32,360 nt of DNA from Deltaproteobacteria bacterium (GCA_021789795.1 JAJYJA010000003.1:1-32360), one strand, 5' to 3'. Positions 1-10,131 are shown, counted from the stretch's first letter. Translations and numbers: made by a program. Notes: a model not told the origin generated them from the sequence alone.

Positions 1-923
1 AGGAGCTTAATCATGCCATCACCGGTTACGGCGCGGTCAGTGCCGCCCCCGAGGACACGACCAACCTGAACCTGCCCTACGCGGCGCAGGTGACCAGGCT
101 CTGGGTAAGTCCGGGTCAGGTGGTAGCAAAGGGGGCGCCGCTGGTCGAGGTGGCGGTCGGCCTGACCGAGGCCACAAACTTCATCCAGGCCCGCTCCGAC
201 CTCGAGTTCGCCCGCGCCGAGCTGACCAGGGTCGAGGGGATGGCGAAACGGCAGATGGCGACCCGGGCCCAGGTGGAAAAAGCCAAAAAGGGGGTGGCGG
301 ACGCGGAGCAGGCCCTGGCGACCCAGCGTCAATTGGGCACCGACAACGGGCGGACGGTGCTCAAGGCCCCCTTCGCCGGGCTGGTCAGCCAGGTCGGCGC
401 CAAGCCCGGCGACCGGCCTCCGGCGGGCACCTCGCTCGTCCAGCTTGTCTGCCGCGACCAGTTGCTGGCCGTGATCGGCATCGAACCAGAGGAGCGGGGA
501 CGGGTCAGGCCGGGGATGCCGGTTACGGTATCATCGGTGTTTGACGAGCGGATGAGCGTTCCAGGCCGGGTCAAGCGGGTGTTCGGCATGGTCAATCCCC
601 AGACCAGGCTGGTCGATGTCACCGTCGTCCTGCCGCCCGGCAAGACGGAGCTGGCCCTGGGCACCCAGGTCAAGGGGGTGATTACCCTCAACCGCCGGCA
701 GGGGAAGGTGGTGCCCCGGAGCGCCCTGCTCCGGGACGCCAACGGCGCCTACGTCTTTGTGGTGCGCGACGGCCAGGCCCACCGGGTCGCGGTGGCCCCA
801 GGGCTGGAAAACGACGGGGTGGTGGAGGTCAAGGGGGATCTGGCCGCCGGCGACCAGGTGGTGACCCTGGGCAACTACGAGCTTCGGGAGGGGATGGCGG
901 TGCGGGAGGAGACGGGGCCGTGA
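1..923 (+). CDS. RND efflux periplasmic adaptor (membrane fusion protein), 5' end outside the window
   Basis: The frame of ORF 90..923 is open back to position 3 (ELNHAITGYGAVSAAPEDTTNLNLPYAAQVTRLWV...). Contains biotinyl-lipoyl-like and beta-barrel adaptor motifs (LKAPFAGLVSQVGAKPGD). Its stop overlaps the GTG start of the RND permease. Confidence 0.85.
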   Translation, partial: ELNHAITGYGAVSAAPEDTTNLNLPYAAQVTRLWVSPGQVVAKGAPLVEVAVGLTEATNFIQARSDLEFARAELTRVEGMAKRQMATRAQVEKAKKGVADAEQALATQRQLGTDNGRTVLKAPFAGLVSQVGAKPGDRPPAGTSLVQLVCRDQLLAVIGIEPEERGRVRPGMPVTVSSVFDERMSVPGRVKRVFGMVNPQTRLVDVTVVLPPGKTELALGTQVKGVITLNRRQGKVVPRSALLRDANGAYVFVVRDGQAHRVAVAPGLENDGVVEVKGDLAAGDQVVTLGNYELREGMAVREETGP

Positions 924-3900
924 GCCTGTTCACCAGTTGGGTGCAGGCCCATCGCCGCTCCATCCTCTTCCTGGTGCTGATGATGGCGGTGGCCGGGGCG
1001 GTGGTGGCCTTTAAGCTGCCAGTCGCCCTCTTCCCCAAGGTCGAGTTCCCCCGGGTGGTCATCTCGCTGGACGCCGGCGACCGGGCCGCCGAGCTGATGG
1101 AACTGATGGTGACCCGGCCGGTGGAGCAGGCGGTGCGGGCGGTGCCGGGGGTGGAGTCGGTGCGCTCCACCAGCAGCCGGGGCAGCGCCGAGGTGTCGGT
1201 GAATTTCGCCTGGGGCGCCAACATGATCGAGGCCATGCTGCAGGTGGAATCGGCGGTCAGCCGGGTACTGCCTGGGCTGCCCAGCGGCACCACCTTCGAG
1301 GTGGAGCGCATGGACCCCACCGTCTTCCCGGTGCTGGCCTACAGCCTCACCTCGGCCAGCCACTCCCAGGTGGAACTGCACGACCTGGCCCGCTACCAGT
1401 TGGTGCCCCTGCTCTCCAGCGTCAACGGGGCCTCACGGGTGCAGGTGATCGGCGGCAGCCTCGAGGAGTACCGGGTGACGGTCGATCCGGCCCGGCTTGA
1501 CGCCTACGGGCTCACCTTGGACGACGTGGCCAAGGCCCTCTCGGCCAGCAACGTGATCACCGCCGTGGGCCGGCTGGAGGATCACTACAAGCTCTATCTC
1601 GCCATGAGCGACACCCGGCTGACCAACTTGGACGAGATCCGCAAGGCCATCGTCAAGAGCGGCCCCAACGGCGTGGTCCGCCTGGAGGAGATCGCCACCG
1701 TGAGCCGGGACACCGTGCCTCAGTGGCAAAGGGTGACCGCCGACGGCCGGGAGGCGGTACTGATCAACGTCTATCAGCAGCCGGGCGGCAACACCGTCCA
1801 GATCGCCGACGCCATCAAGGCCAAGCTGGCCCGGTTCGCGCCCCAACTGCCCCCGGGGGTAAAGATAAGCGCCTGGTACGACCAGAGCGAACTGATCGTC
1901 AACTCGGCGGTCAGCGTCCGCGACGCCATCGTCATCGGGGTGATCCTGGGGGCGGCGGTGCTGCTGCTCTTCCTGCGCAGCGTCAAGATCACCCTGATCG
2001 CGGTGGTGGTGGTGCCCACGGTGCTGGCCGCCACCATCGTCCTGCTCAATCTCCTGGGCATGAGCTTCAACATCATGACCTTGGGCGGCATGGCGGCGGC
2101 GGTGGGACTGATCATCGACGACGTCATCGTCATGGTGGAACACATCATCCGGAGGCTTAGGGGCAGCGGTGGCGATCACCGGGGCCGGGTCATGGCCGCG
2201 GCCCGCGAGTTCGCCCAACCGCTGGCCGGCTCCTCCGCCGCCACCATCGTCATCTTCCTCCCCTTGGCCTTCCTGAGCGGGGTGACCGGGGCCTTCTTCA
2301 AGGCCCTGTCGGTGACCATGGCCGCCTCCCTGCTCATCTCCTTCCTGATTACCTGGCTGGCCATCCCCATCCTGGCCGATCACCTTTTGGGGGAAAAGGA
2401 GGCCCAAGAGGAGGAGGGCGGGCCGGTAATGGCCTGGGCTCACCGCCTCTACGGACGGCTGATGACCGCCCTGCTTGGGCGTCCGGCCCTAATCGTCCTG
2501 GGGGTGGCGCCGCTTCTGGCCCTGGGCTACTTCAGCTACCAGAAGGTGGGCTCGGGCTTCATGCCGGCCATGGACGAGGGCGGCTTCATCCTCGACTACT
2601 GGACCCCGCCCGGCACCGCCCTTTCGGAGACCGACCGGCTGCTGCGCCAGGTGGAGGCGATCATCAAGGCCAACCCGGACGTGGCCACCTACTCCCGTCG
2701 CACTGGCACCCAGCTCGGCGGGGGGCTGACCGAGGCCAACACCGGCGACTTCTTCGTCCGCCTGAAGCCCCTGCCGCGCCGGCCCATCGAGGAGGTGATG
2801 GACGAGATCCGGGGCCAGGTGGAGCGCCAGGTGCCGGGAATCCGGATCGAGCTGGCCCAGTTGATGGAAGACCTGATCGGCGACCTGACCGCCGTGCCGC
2901 AGCCGATCGAGATCAAGCTCTACGCCGACGATCAGCGGCAACTGTTCGCGGCCAGCCGCCGGGTAGCCAAGACGATCAAAAAACTGCCGGGGGTGGTGGA
3001 TGTAAGAGACGGCATCGTCCTGGCGGGCGACGCCTTGGACATCCACGTGGATCGCACCAAGGCGGCCCTGGAGGGGATGGAGCCCGACGCGGTTACCCGC
3101 ATGGTGCGCGCCTACCTGTCCGGGACGGTGACCACCGAGGTGCAGGAGGGGATCAAGATGGTGGGGGTGCGGGTGTGGATCCCGCCCCAGAAGCGGGCCA
3201 TGGATTCGGATATCGGCGCCTTCATGTTGCGGGCCCCGGATGGCCACCTCTTCCCGCTGCGGCGGGTGGCCAGCATCACCCCGGTCACCGGTCAGCCGGA
3301 GATAACGAGCGAGAACCTAAAACCGATGGTGGCGGTCACCGGCCGGATAAGCGGACGGGACATGGGCTCGGTGGTGCGGGAGGTGCGCCAGGCCTTGGGC
3401 CAGCCAGGGTTGATCCCCAAGGGGATGTACTTCGCGCTGGGCGGGATGTACCGGCAGCAGCAGATCGCCTTCCGGGGGCTGTTTGCGGTCTTCATCGCCG
3501 CCCTGGCCCTGGTCTTCCTCCTGCTACTCTTCCTCTACGAACGCTTCCGGGTGGTGCTGTCCATCATCGTCATCCCCCTCCTGTCCCTGTCGGCGGTCTT
3601 TGCCGGGCTCTGGCTGACCGGCACCGAGCTCAACATCTCGGCCATGATGGGGATGACCATGATCGTGGGCATCGTCACCGAGGTGGCCATCTTCTACTTC
3701 TCGGAATACCGGGAGCTGTTGACCGAGGGCATGGAGTCCTTGGCGGCCCTGGTGGAGGCAGGCAAGAACCGGATGCGGCCCATCGTGATGACCACCGTGG
3801 TGGCGATCTTGACCCTCCTGCCCCTGGCCCTGGCCATCGGTCAGGGCTCGGCGATGCAGCAGCCGCTGGCGATTGCCATCATCTCCGGGCTGCTGATCCA

Positions 3901-4060
3901 GGTACCGCTGGTGCTGGTCGTCCTGCCCTGCGTCTTTTGGCTGCTGTCGGCAAAAGGTTCGCTCACAGGTCCTAGCAAGAGGTGGAACCATGAAGAGCAG
4001 ACACTCTCAGACCTTAATTTGGGCGATAGTCATAACCACTCTGGGGAATCTCACCTATAG
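920..4060 (+). CDS. RND efflux transporter permease subunit (AcrB/CusA-like)
   Basis: 1046 aa; MMAVAGAVVAFKLPVALFPKVEFPRVVI N-terminus, GGMAAAVGLIIDDVIVMVEHI, two TM blocks. GTG start overlaps the adaptor stop by 4 bp. Confidence 0.93.
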   Translation: MSLFTSWVQAHRRSILFLVLMMAVAGAVVAFKLPVALFPKVEFPRVVISLDAGDRAAELMELMVTRPVEQAVRAVPGVESVRSTSSRGSAEVSVNFAWGANMIEAMLQVESAVSRVLPGLPSGTTFEVERMDPTVFPVLAYSLTSASHSQVELHDLARYQLVPLLSSVNGASRVQVIGGSLEEYRVTVDPARLDAYGLTLDDVAKALSASNVITAVGRLEDHYKLYLAMSDTRLTNLDEIRKAIVKSGPNGVVRLEEIATVSRDTVPQWQRVTADGREAVLINVYQQPGGNTVQIADAIKAKLARFAPQLPPGVKISAWYDQSELIVNSAVSVRDAIVIGVILGAAVLLLFLRSVKITLIAVVVVPTVLAATIVLLNLLGMSFNIMTLGGMAAAVGLIIDDVIVMVEHIIRRLRGSGGDHRGRVMAAAREFAQPLAGSSAATIVIFLPLAFLSGVTGAFFKALSVTMAASLLISFLITWLAIPILADHLLGEKEAQEEEGGPVMAWAHRLYGRLMTALLGRPALIVLGVAPLLALGYFSYQKVGSGFMPAMDEGGFILDYWTPPGTALSETDRLLRQVEAIIKANPDVATYSRRTGTQLGGGLTEANTGDFFVRLKPLPRRPIEEVMDEIRGQVERQVPGIRIELAQLMEDLIGDLTAVPQPIEIKLYADDQRQLFAASRRVAKTIKKLPGVVDVRDGIVLAGDALDIHVDRTKAALEGMEPDAVTRMVRAYLSGTVTTEVQEGIKMVGVRVWIPPQKRAMDSDIGAFMLRAPDGHLFPLRRVASITPVTGQPEITSENLKPMVAVTGRISGRDMGSVVREVRQALGQPGLIPKGMYFALGGMYRQQQIAFRGLFAVFIAALALVFLLLLFLYERFRVVLSIIVIPLLSLSAVFAGLWLTGTELNISAMMGMTMIVGIVTEVAIFYFSEYRELLTEGMESLAALVEAGKNRMRPIVMTTVVAILTLLPLALAIGQGSAMQQPLAIAIISGLLIQVPLVLVVLPCVFWLLSAKGSLTGPSKRWNHEEQTLSDLNLGDSHNHSGESHL

Positions 4061-4127
4061 TCTCACGCCCCCCAATGACATCTCCAGGAGAGATCCCTCC
4101 GCCCCTGAGGTGGTCAAGAAAAAATAG
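3990..4127 (+). CDS. Possible small protein (MKSRHSQTLIWAIVITTLGNLTYSLTPPNDISRRDPSAPEVVKKK)
   Basis: 45-codon ORF read by eye, overlapping the end of the RND permease. Hydrophobic N-terminal segment and an AGAGGTGG upstream; no family recognised. Confidence 0.2.
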   Translation: MKSRHSQTLIWAIVITTLGNLTYSLTPPNDISRRDPSAPEVVKKK

Positions 4128-4135
4128 ACAGTTTT

Positions 4136-4270
4136 CTAAGCAATTTTTTTAACAAGCCGCATCTCCTCAAATTGTCTTGGACTGAGATCCCCAAGATACG
4201 AATGGCGTCTTCTACTGTTGTAAAACATCTCGACATAGTCGACGACATCCTGCTTGGCTTCCTCACCTGG
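4136..4270 (-). pseudogene. C-terminal remnant of an IS3-family transposase (OrfB)
   Basis: Minus-strand translation EEAKQDVVDYVEMFYNSRRRHSYLGDLSPRQFEEMRLVKKIA* is the typical IS3 OrfB integrase-core C-terminus. The rest of the transposase is absent. Confidence 0.85.
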
Positions 4271-4275
4271 AGCGG

Positions 4276-4530
4276 TCAACGACCGCTTTCTTTACATATC
4301 ATCTCCTTTCTTAATCGCTCGAACTCCTCATTCGAGATCTCTCCCCTAGCGTACCGTTTTTTCAGGATCGCTTCGGCGGATTCCTTGTCGGACGAGCCGA
4401 TTTTTTTTACCAGCGCGACAATCAGGTAGATGACCGCCCCCCAGAAGAGGAGCATGGAGATCCAGCCAAATCCCATCCCGTAGCCACAATTGTCAACCCA
4501 ATGCATCATATTCCACATATTCTTCCTCAC
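4276..4530 (-). CDS. Small membrane protein with C-terminal SHOCT-like domain
   Basis: One TM segment (WISMLLFWGAVIYLIVALV) followed by AEAILKKRYARGEISNEEFERLRKEM (SHOCT motif). Confidence 0.8.
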   Translation of the reverse strand: MRKNMWNMMHWVDNCGYGMGFGWISMLLFWGAVIYLIVALVKKIGSSDKESAEAILKKRYARGEISNEEFERLRKEMICKESGR

Positions 4531-4608
4531 TATTGATTAAAATGTATTTCCTGCCTCCGGGTTCGCTTCAGCATACTCCTGCTCTTACTGCTTCGTGGGG
4601 GCCTGAGG

Positions 4609-7155
4609 TTATGTAATCTTCACTTTTTTCAGCCTGAGCGCATTGCTAATCACCGAGACGGAGGAGAGGCTCATCGCCGCCGCCGCGATCATCGGCGAGA
4701 GCAGGATTCCCAGGAACGGATAAAGCGCTCCGGCTGCCACCGGCACACCCAGGGAGTTGTAGACGAAGGCGAAGAACAGATTCTGCCTGATGTTGCTCAT
4801 GGTGGCGCGTGAGAGCTTCCGGGCCCGGACGATGCCGGTCAGGTCGCCTTTGACCAGGGTGACTCCGGCCGATTCCATGGCCACGTCGGTGCCGGTGCCC
4901 ATGGCGATCCCCACTTGGGCCTGGGCCAAGGCAGGGGCGTCGTTGATGCCGTCGCCGGCCATGGCCACGATCCGGCCTTCGTCCTGGAAACGTTTCACCG
5001 CCGTCGCCTTCTCATCGGGCATGACCTCGGCCACCACCGTGTCGATTCCCAACTTGTCAGCCACGGCTTTGGCAGTGGCCTGGTTGTCTCCGGTCAACAT
5101 CACCACCCGCACTCCCTCCTCGTGCAACTGGCGGATGGCATCGGGTGTGGTCTCCTTGATCGGATCGGATACCGCGAGCAGACCGGCGAGTTTGGAGTCC
5201 GCGGCCACGAACATCACGGTCTGCCCTTCCTTGCGCATGTGTTCTGCCTGTATGGTCAACGCCGCTGTGTCGACGCCGAAATCATCCATCAGTTTGCGGT
5301 TGCCCAACAAGACCTGCGTCCCGTCAACCGTCCCGGAGACGCCTTTGCCGGTATGGGAGGTGAAATCGTCAACGTTCTTCAGGGTCAGCCCGCGCTCTGT
5401 CGCGCCAGCGACGATGGCGGCGGCCAGCGGGTGTTCGCTAGCCTTTTCGAGGCTTGCCGCAAATGTCAGCAGCGTTTCATCGCTTATGCCAGAAGCAGCC
5501 TCCACCGCGGTCAATTTCGGTTTACCAATGGTCAAGGTCCCGGTCTTGTCCACGACCAGGGTGTCGACCTTGCGCATGGTCTCGATGGCCTCGGCGTTCT
5601 TGAACAAGACCCCCATGGTCGCCCCCTTGCCGGTGGCGACCATGATGGACATCGGGGTTGCCAGGCCCAAGGCGCATGGACAGGCGATGATCAGCACCGA
5701 TACCGCGGCAATTAGGGCATGGGCCAGACGCGGGTCAGGGCCGAAGGTGAACCAGATCGCAAAGGCGGCAAAGGCGATGGTGATCACGGTCGGCACGAAG
5801 TAGCCGGCGACGGTATCGGCGAGCTTCTGGATCGGTGCCCTAGAGCGTTGTGCCTGGGCCACCATCCGGACGATCTGGGAGAGCATGGTGTCACTGCCGA
5901 TCTTCTCTGCCCGCATGACGATGGCGCCGGTGGTGTTTACCGTGGCGCCGATCACTGCGTCACCCTGCTGCTTTTTCACCGGGATCGGCTCGCCCGAGAT
6001 CATGGCTTCGTCCACCGAGGTTGCCCCTTCAATAACGGTTCCGTCCACCGGGATCTTTTCGCCCGGCCTAATCCGCAGGATGTCACCGACCTTGACCAGC
6101 TCTAGAGGGACATCATGTTCGCTGCCGTTCTCCTCGATTTTGCGAGCCGTTTTCGGGGCCAGCCCGAGCAGGGCCTTGATGGCGGCGCCGGTCTGGCTGC
6201 GGGCCCTGAGTTCCATGACCTGGCCCAGCAAAATCAAGGTGACGATTACTGCGGAGGCCTCGAAATAGACCCCCACCGACCCGTCGGGACCACGCATGGC
6301 GGCAGGGAAGATGTCCGGGAACAGCACCGCGACCAGGCTATAGATGTATGCCACCGACACGCCTAGTCCGATCAGGGTGAACATGTTCAGGCTCTTGTTG
6401 ATCAGTGATTGCAAGGCCCGGACATAAAAGACCCATCCGGCCCACAGCACCACCGGCGTCGCCAGCAGGAGCTCCACCCAGCCGAAGGTCTTGGGGGCGG
6501 CCAGTCGGGCAATGAACTCTCCACCCGGCAGCATCTCCCGCATGGCAATGATCACCAGCGGCACCGTGAGGACGGCGCCGAAGACGAAACGCTTGCGCAT
6601 GTATGCGTATTCTGGATTCTCTCCCTCATCATCCAGGGAGACGGTGCTTGGCTCCAGGGCCATGCCGCATTTGGGGCAGGCACCGGGACCGTTTTGGACG
6701 ATCTCAGGATGCATAGGGCAGGTGTAACGCCTGCCCTCCGTGTTGGCGTCGACCGTATCGGCTTCCGCCGGAGCGCCGGATTGACGCTGCAGGAAGGCTT
6801 CCGGATCGGATTTGAATTTTTCCAGACAGTGACTGCTGCAGAAGTAATAGGCCGTATGGTTATGCTCGTAGCGGCTATAGGCCTCGGGATTGTCCGTGCT
6901 CATGCCGCACACCGGATCGGTGAAGAGTTCGGCCTGCCGCGGTTTCACCGCTTCCGCTTTTACCCCATGGGCAGCGGGATCGTTCTTGAAAGCGGTCAGG
7001 CAATGTTCGCTGCAGAAGTAATAGGATTTGCCTTCGTGATCGTAGCGGATAAACTCCTCGGCCTGCCCGGTCGACATGCCGCACACCGGATCGGTGAACA
7101 TTTTCGGGTGCTTGTCTTCGCTGCCGTGCTGATGAGTGTGATGGTTGACGTTCAC
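4609..7155 (-). CDS. copA: Copper-type P1B ATPase with two N-terminal YHS domains and a heavy-metal-binding (CPMHPEI...CPKCGM) domain
   Basis: [13 protein letters not shown] (CPC), [25 protein letters not shown]; duplicated [15 protein letters not shown]..YYFCSx[29 protein letters not shown]. Confidence 0.93.
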   Translation of the reverse strand: MNVNHHTHQHGSEDKHPKMFTDPVCGMSTGQAEEFIRYDHEGKSYYFCSEHCLTAFKNDPAAHGVKAEAVKPRQAELFTDPVCGMSTDNPEAYSRYEHNHTAYYFCSSHCLEKFKSDPEAFLQRQSGAPAEADTVDANTEGRRYTCPMHPEIVQNGPGACPKCGMALEPSTVSLDDEGENPEYAYMRKRFVFGAVLTVPLVIIAMREMLPGGEFIARLAAPKTFGWVELLLATPVVLWAGWVFYVRALQSLINKSLNMFTLIGLGVSVAYIYSLVAVLFPDIFPAAMRGPDGSVGVYFEASAVIVTLILLGQVMELRARSQTGAAIKALLGLAPKTARKIEENGSEHDVPLELVKVGDILRIRPGEKIPVDGTVIEGATSVDEAMISGEPIPVKKQQGDAVIGATVNTTGAIVMRAEKIGSDTMLSQIVRMVAQAQRSRAPIQKLADTVAGYFVPTVITIAFAAFAIWFTFGPDPRLAHALIAAVSVLIIACPCALGLATPMSIMVATGKGATMGVLFKNAEAIETMRKVDTLVVDKTGTLTIGKPKLTAVEAASGISDETLLTFAASLEKASEHPLAAAIVAGATERGLTLKNVDDFTSHTGKGVSGTVDGTQVLLGNRKLMDDFGVDTAALTIQAEHMRKEGQTVMFVAADSKLAGLLAVSDPIKETTPDAIRQLHEEGVRVVMLTGDNQATAKAVADKLGIDTVVAEVMPDEKATAVKRFQDEGRIVAMAGDGINDAPALAQAQVGIAMGTGTDVAMESAGVTLVKGDLTGIVRARKLSRATMSNIRQNLFFAFVYNSLGVPVAAGALYPFLGILLSPMIAAAAMSLSSVSVISNALRLKKVKIT

Positions 7156-7200
7156 TTGGCTACCTCCTTAGACGATTGTTGTCAGTGATGGCCGAAGCGA

Positions 7201-7479
7201 TCACCGGTAGTTGCCAGGGTTGAGGTCGAACAGCCTCTTGCACCGTTCGGAGCAGAAGCGAACCGTCCGGCCTTGATGTTCGCTATGCAGCGGGGTGTTA
7301 TCGTCAACATCCATGCCGCAGACCGGATCTTTTCCGCCGTTCGTGGCGGGGCTCCCTGTCCCACTGTCGTGATGGTGACTGTCATGTCCGTGGCCGCCGC
7401 AACATCCGCCGCCGCTTCGCATCATGAAATAGCCCATTGCGCCGATTGCCAGAAGCCAGGGAATGTTTGTCGTTGTCAT
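7201..7479 (-). CDS. Small membrane-anchored YHS-domain protein
   Basis: KDPVCGMDVDDNTPLHSEHQGRTVRFCSERCKRLFDLNPGNY after a TM segment and Cys/His-rich linker (GGGCCGGHGHDSHHHD). Confidence 0.85.
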   Translation of the reverse strand: MTTTNIPWLLAIGAMGYFMMRSGGGCCGGHGHDSHHHDSGTGSPATNGGKDPVCGMDVDDNTPLHSEHQGRTVRFCSERCKRLFDLNPGNYR

Positions 7480-7516
7480 GATCCACCTCCATTGTAAGTC
7501 ATTTCGTTCTGACTAT

Positions 7517-7548
7517 ATGGTAAACATTGTACCACAGTGTAGGGTCAA
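7517..7548 (-). promoter_or_regulatory. Candidate MerR-family-type promoter for the YHS/copA unit
   Basis: Minus strand reads CTTGACCCTACACTGTGGTACAATGTTTACCAT: TTGACC -35, long (19-20 bp) spacer with imperfect dyad, TACCAT-like -10. Resembles MerR/CueR-type operator-promoters. Confidence 0.45.
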
Positions 7549-9065
7549 GGGTTTGGGAAATTTTTTTGCGTCGATCGATCGCCAGGCGGAAAACGATGGC
7601 TGCCGAGACGATGAGGCGGAGGGGCCGGGGTAAGCGGGATAGCGTTTTGACTGGGGGCATCTGTTGCTGTACGAGTTTTTGTATTCCCGGTGTGGGCCTG
7701 GTGGTTGCGCGAAAAGGAGATGATGAGCCGCATTCCCCGGTCGTAACTCAGGTAGTTCCAGGCCCAGTTGGTGAGGGCAACGAGTTTGTTGCGGAATCCG
7801 ACGATGGACATCAGGTGGACGAAGAGCCAGGCGAGCCAGGCTGGCAAGCCGCCGAAGGAGAGCCTCTTGCGTTCGACAATGGCGCGGTTGCGGCCGATGG
7901 TGGCCATCAGGCCGTGGTTTTTGTAGCCAAAGGGGGTGAGCGTAACGGCGGGATCGAGGTTCAATGCCGCCAAGTTGCGGGCCAGGTTCTCTGCCTGCTG
8001 GATGGCGACAGGGGCCAGCATCGGATGGCCGTGGGGCGTGGTGGGGGTGATCATCGCCGCCACATCGCCAATGGCGAAGATATTCTCGTATTCGGGGACG
8101 AGGTTGAAACAATCTACCGTAATCCTCCCGCCGGCCGCGATCCGTGCCCTGTCGAGCCCCAGCGGCGGTGCCCCGCTGACCCCGGCTACCCAGATCAGGA
8201 GTTCGGTGGGCAGTGCTTCTCCGCCTGCGGTTGTCGCGGTCTGGCCATCGTAGCCGGTGATCCTGGTGTTAAAACGGAAGGTCACGTCAAATGCCGCAAG
8301 TGCCTCGTGGGCCATTCGGGAGGCCCGCTCCGACATCCCGTTTAGCAGCCGATCGGTTGCCTCGACCAGGGTGATGCGCATGCCCCTGAAGTCGAGTTCC
8401 GGGTAGTCTTCGGGGAGGATGAATTTTTTCAACTCGCCGATGGCCCCGGCAAGCTCGATCCCGGTCGGCCCGCCGCCGACGATGACGATGTTCATCAACC
8501 GCTCCCGCTCTGTCGGCTCAGCGGTCATCAATGCCTTCTCCAAATTGCGGAAGATCTGTTGGCGGATAGCGATGGACTGGGAGATCTCCTTCATGACAAA
8601 GGCGTGTTTGGCCATGTCCTGCATGCCGAAGAAGTTGGTGGCGGCTCCGGTGGCGATCACCAGGTAATCGTAGCCCAGGCGGCCGGCGCTGGTCACCACG
8701 CCTTTGGAGCCGGGATCGATGCGCAGAACATCGACCATTCGGAAGTGGAAATTCTTTTGTCCCTGGAAGATATTGCGGAAGGCGTTGGCCACCGACTCCG
8801 GTTCCAACATCGCGGTCGCCACTTGGTACAACAGCGGCTGGAAGGTGTGGAAATTGTTGCGGTCGAGCAGCACGATCTGGAGATTGGCGCTGCCGAGCTT
8901 CTTGGCCAGGTAGAGCCCGGCGAAGCCGCCGCCCACGATCACCAACCGGCGTGTCGGCGCAACGGGGATGCTCGCGGCGATATCGCCGGTGGTGCGGTCG
9001 TCGGCGTTTGGGGCCATGGCGCCTCGGCCGGTTGCGGATGCGGGGGGCGGTCTATCCGTGTTCAC
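7545..9065 (-). CDS. Type II NADH dehydrogenase-like NAD(P)/FAD-dependent oxidoreductase
   Basis: RLVIVGGGFAGLYLAKKL (GxGxxG), NIVIVGGGPTGIELAGAIGEL, NIFAIGDVAAM; NDH-2-like C-terminal region; about 60-residue low-complexity tail. Confidence 0.88.
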   Translation of the reverse strand: MNTDRPPPASATGRGAMAPNADDRTTGDIAASIPVAPTRRLVIVGGGFAGLYLAKKLGSANLQIVLLDRNNFHTFQPLLYQVATAMLEPESVANAFRNIFQGQKNFHFRMVDVLRIDPGSKGVVTSAGRLGYDYLVIATGAATNFFGMQDMAKHAFVMKEISQSIAIRQQIFRNLEKALMTAEPTERERLMNIVIVGGGPTGIELAGAIGELKKFILPEDYPELDFRGMRITLVEATDRLLNGMSERASRMAHEALAAFDVTFRFNTRITGYDGQTATTAGGEALPTELLIWVAGVSGAPPLGLDRARIAAGGRITVDCFNLVPEYENIFAIGDVAAMITPTTPHGHPMLAPVAIQQAENLARNLAALNLDPAVTLTPFGYKNHGLMATIGRNRAIVERKRLSFGGLPAWLAWLFVHLMSIVGFRNKLVALTNWAWNYLSYDRGMRLIISFSRNHQAHTGNTKTRTATDAPSQNAIPLTPAPPPHRLGSHRFPPGDRSTQKNFPNP

Positions 9066-9395
9066 ACTCCACCGCCTCGTCGTTGGTCGGTGATAGGTGA
9101 TGGTGATAGGAGGCGATAGGAATTTGCTTTTTTGAGATCTCGGCGAGGCGCGAGAACATGCCCAAACCCCTTCGCAAATCCACTGTTTCGGTGTCCAAAA
9201 ATGTCTGCAGGTTGTCGTCAGGCCGACAGAACAAGACTAATTCCCCTTTTCTACCACGCCCATACTGCTAGATTTCGCTTCCAGTGACAGTAAATCAATA
9301 GCTAAACCGTTTGGGGAAGTCAATGTCTTTCCTGTTTTCTTGACCACCGATTTTCGCGGAAGTTTATTGGGCTCTTTTGAATTTCAAATGAGTAA

Positions 9396-9757
9396 TTAGA
9401 CCATGTTAGGGTTGATTTTGGTGAAGTCTAGTTTGCCTGCAATCAGGAAAATGACCATCCGTATGGTTTTGAATCTTCCAAATCCTCGTGCCTTTCGCTT
9501 GGCGGCCTGAAACAAGCCGTTGATGGCCTCCAGAAACCCGTTGGTTTGGCGGCTACGAGTCCAAGCCACTATGCCTCCGAAATGTGGGTGCGGAGCATCT
9601 TGGCGACCGTCTTCATCGCTTCCAACTTGGAGCGCATCACGTTGGTGCACCATTGACGGAGCATTTTAGCCACTAAGTTTGGCTGCTTTCGTTCGTTGGA
9701 GAATTTCCCGCAGCTGCTCCCGATAAAGCCCGGCGCGGGCCGTTCTTTTTGGGTACA
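9396..9757 (-). pseudogene. Degraded ISL3-family transposase C-terminus, at least two frameshifts
   Basis: Homology passes through three minus-strand frames: LYPKRTARAGLYREQLREILQ, then MLRQWCTNVMRSKLEAMKTVAKMLRTH, then FGGIVAWTRSRQTNGFLEAINGLFQAAKRKARGFGRFKTIRMVIFLIAGKLDFTKINP. Confidence 0.82.
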
Positions 9758-9808
9758 GTTTTAAAAGGCCATTGACAGCCACGCCTCACGTAAACAAACT
9801 CCCGTTCC

Positions 9809-9864
9809 CCCACGGACAAGAAAAGGCCAGGACTTGCAGGTCCTGGCCTTTTCTTGTCCGTGGG
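9809..9864. terminator. Perfect 25-bp-arm hairpin, likely bidirectional terminator of the cold-shock gene
   Basis: CCCACGGACAAGAAAAGGCCAGGAC - TTGCAG - GTCCTGGCCTTTTCTTGTCCGTGGG; A-tract and T-tract flank a GC-rich inner stem; sits just past the csp stop codon. Confidence 0.85.
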
Positions 9865-9879
9865 TACGGCGGAAAATTT

Positions 9880-10080
9880 CTATATGCGCTTCACATTGGC
9901 GGCCGAGGGGCCCTTTTCGCCGTCCACCACCTCGAAGGTCACCTTATCCCCTTCGTTTAAGGTGCGAAATCCATCGGCCTGGATGGCGGAGAAATGGACA
10001 AAGACGTCGTCGCCATTGTCCCGCTCAAGGAAGCCGAAACCCTTTTTGGCATTGAACCACTTAACTTTACCCTCTGGCAT
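9880..10080 (-). CDS. Cold-shock protein (CspA family)
   Basis: [75 protein letters not shown] precedes this ATG. Confidence 0.95.
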   Translation of the reverse strand: MPEGKVKWFNAKKGFGFLERDNGDDVFVHFSAIQADGFRTLNEGDKVTFEVVDGEKGPSAANVKRI

Positions 10081-10131
10081 TTTCCACTCCTTTTCATTGA
10101 ATGAAACCCAAAAAACAAACCGCATCCCCTG

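Noticed and set aside
1433-2443. 336-aa minus-strand ORF opposite the RND permease
   Set aside because: Low-complexity Gly/His/Asp/Gln-rich translation typical of the antisense frame of a GC-rich gene; the plus strand encodes a clear RND permease.
4790-5803. 337-aa plus-strand ORF opposite copA
   Set aside because: Ser/Pro/Met-rich antisense translation; the copA motifs on the minus strand are unambiguous.
9052-9234. 60-aa minus-strand ORF before the NDH-2 gene
   Set aside because: No recognisable domain, overlaps the NDH-2 N-terminus, no clear RBS.
9334-9347. 14-bp TTTTCTTGACCACC shared (inverted) with the IS3 remnant end near 4110-4124, as evidence for a composite transposon
   Set aside because: A 14-bp match somewhere in 32 kb is expected by chance, and no transposase or clear terminal repeat adjoins it.
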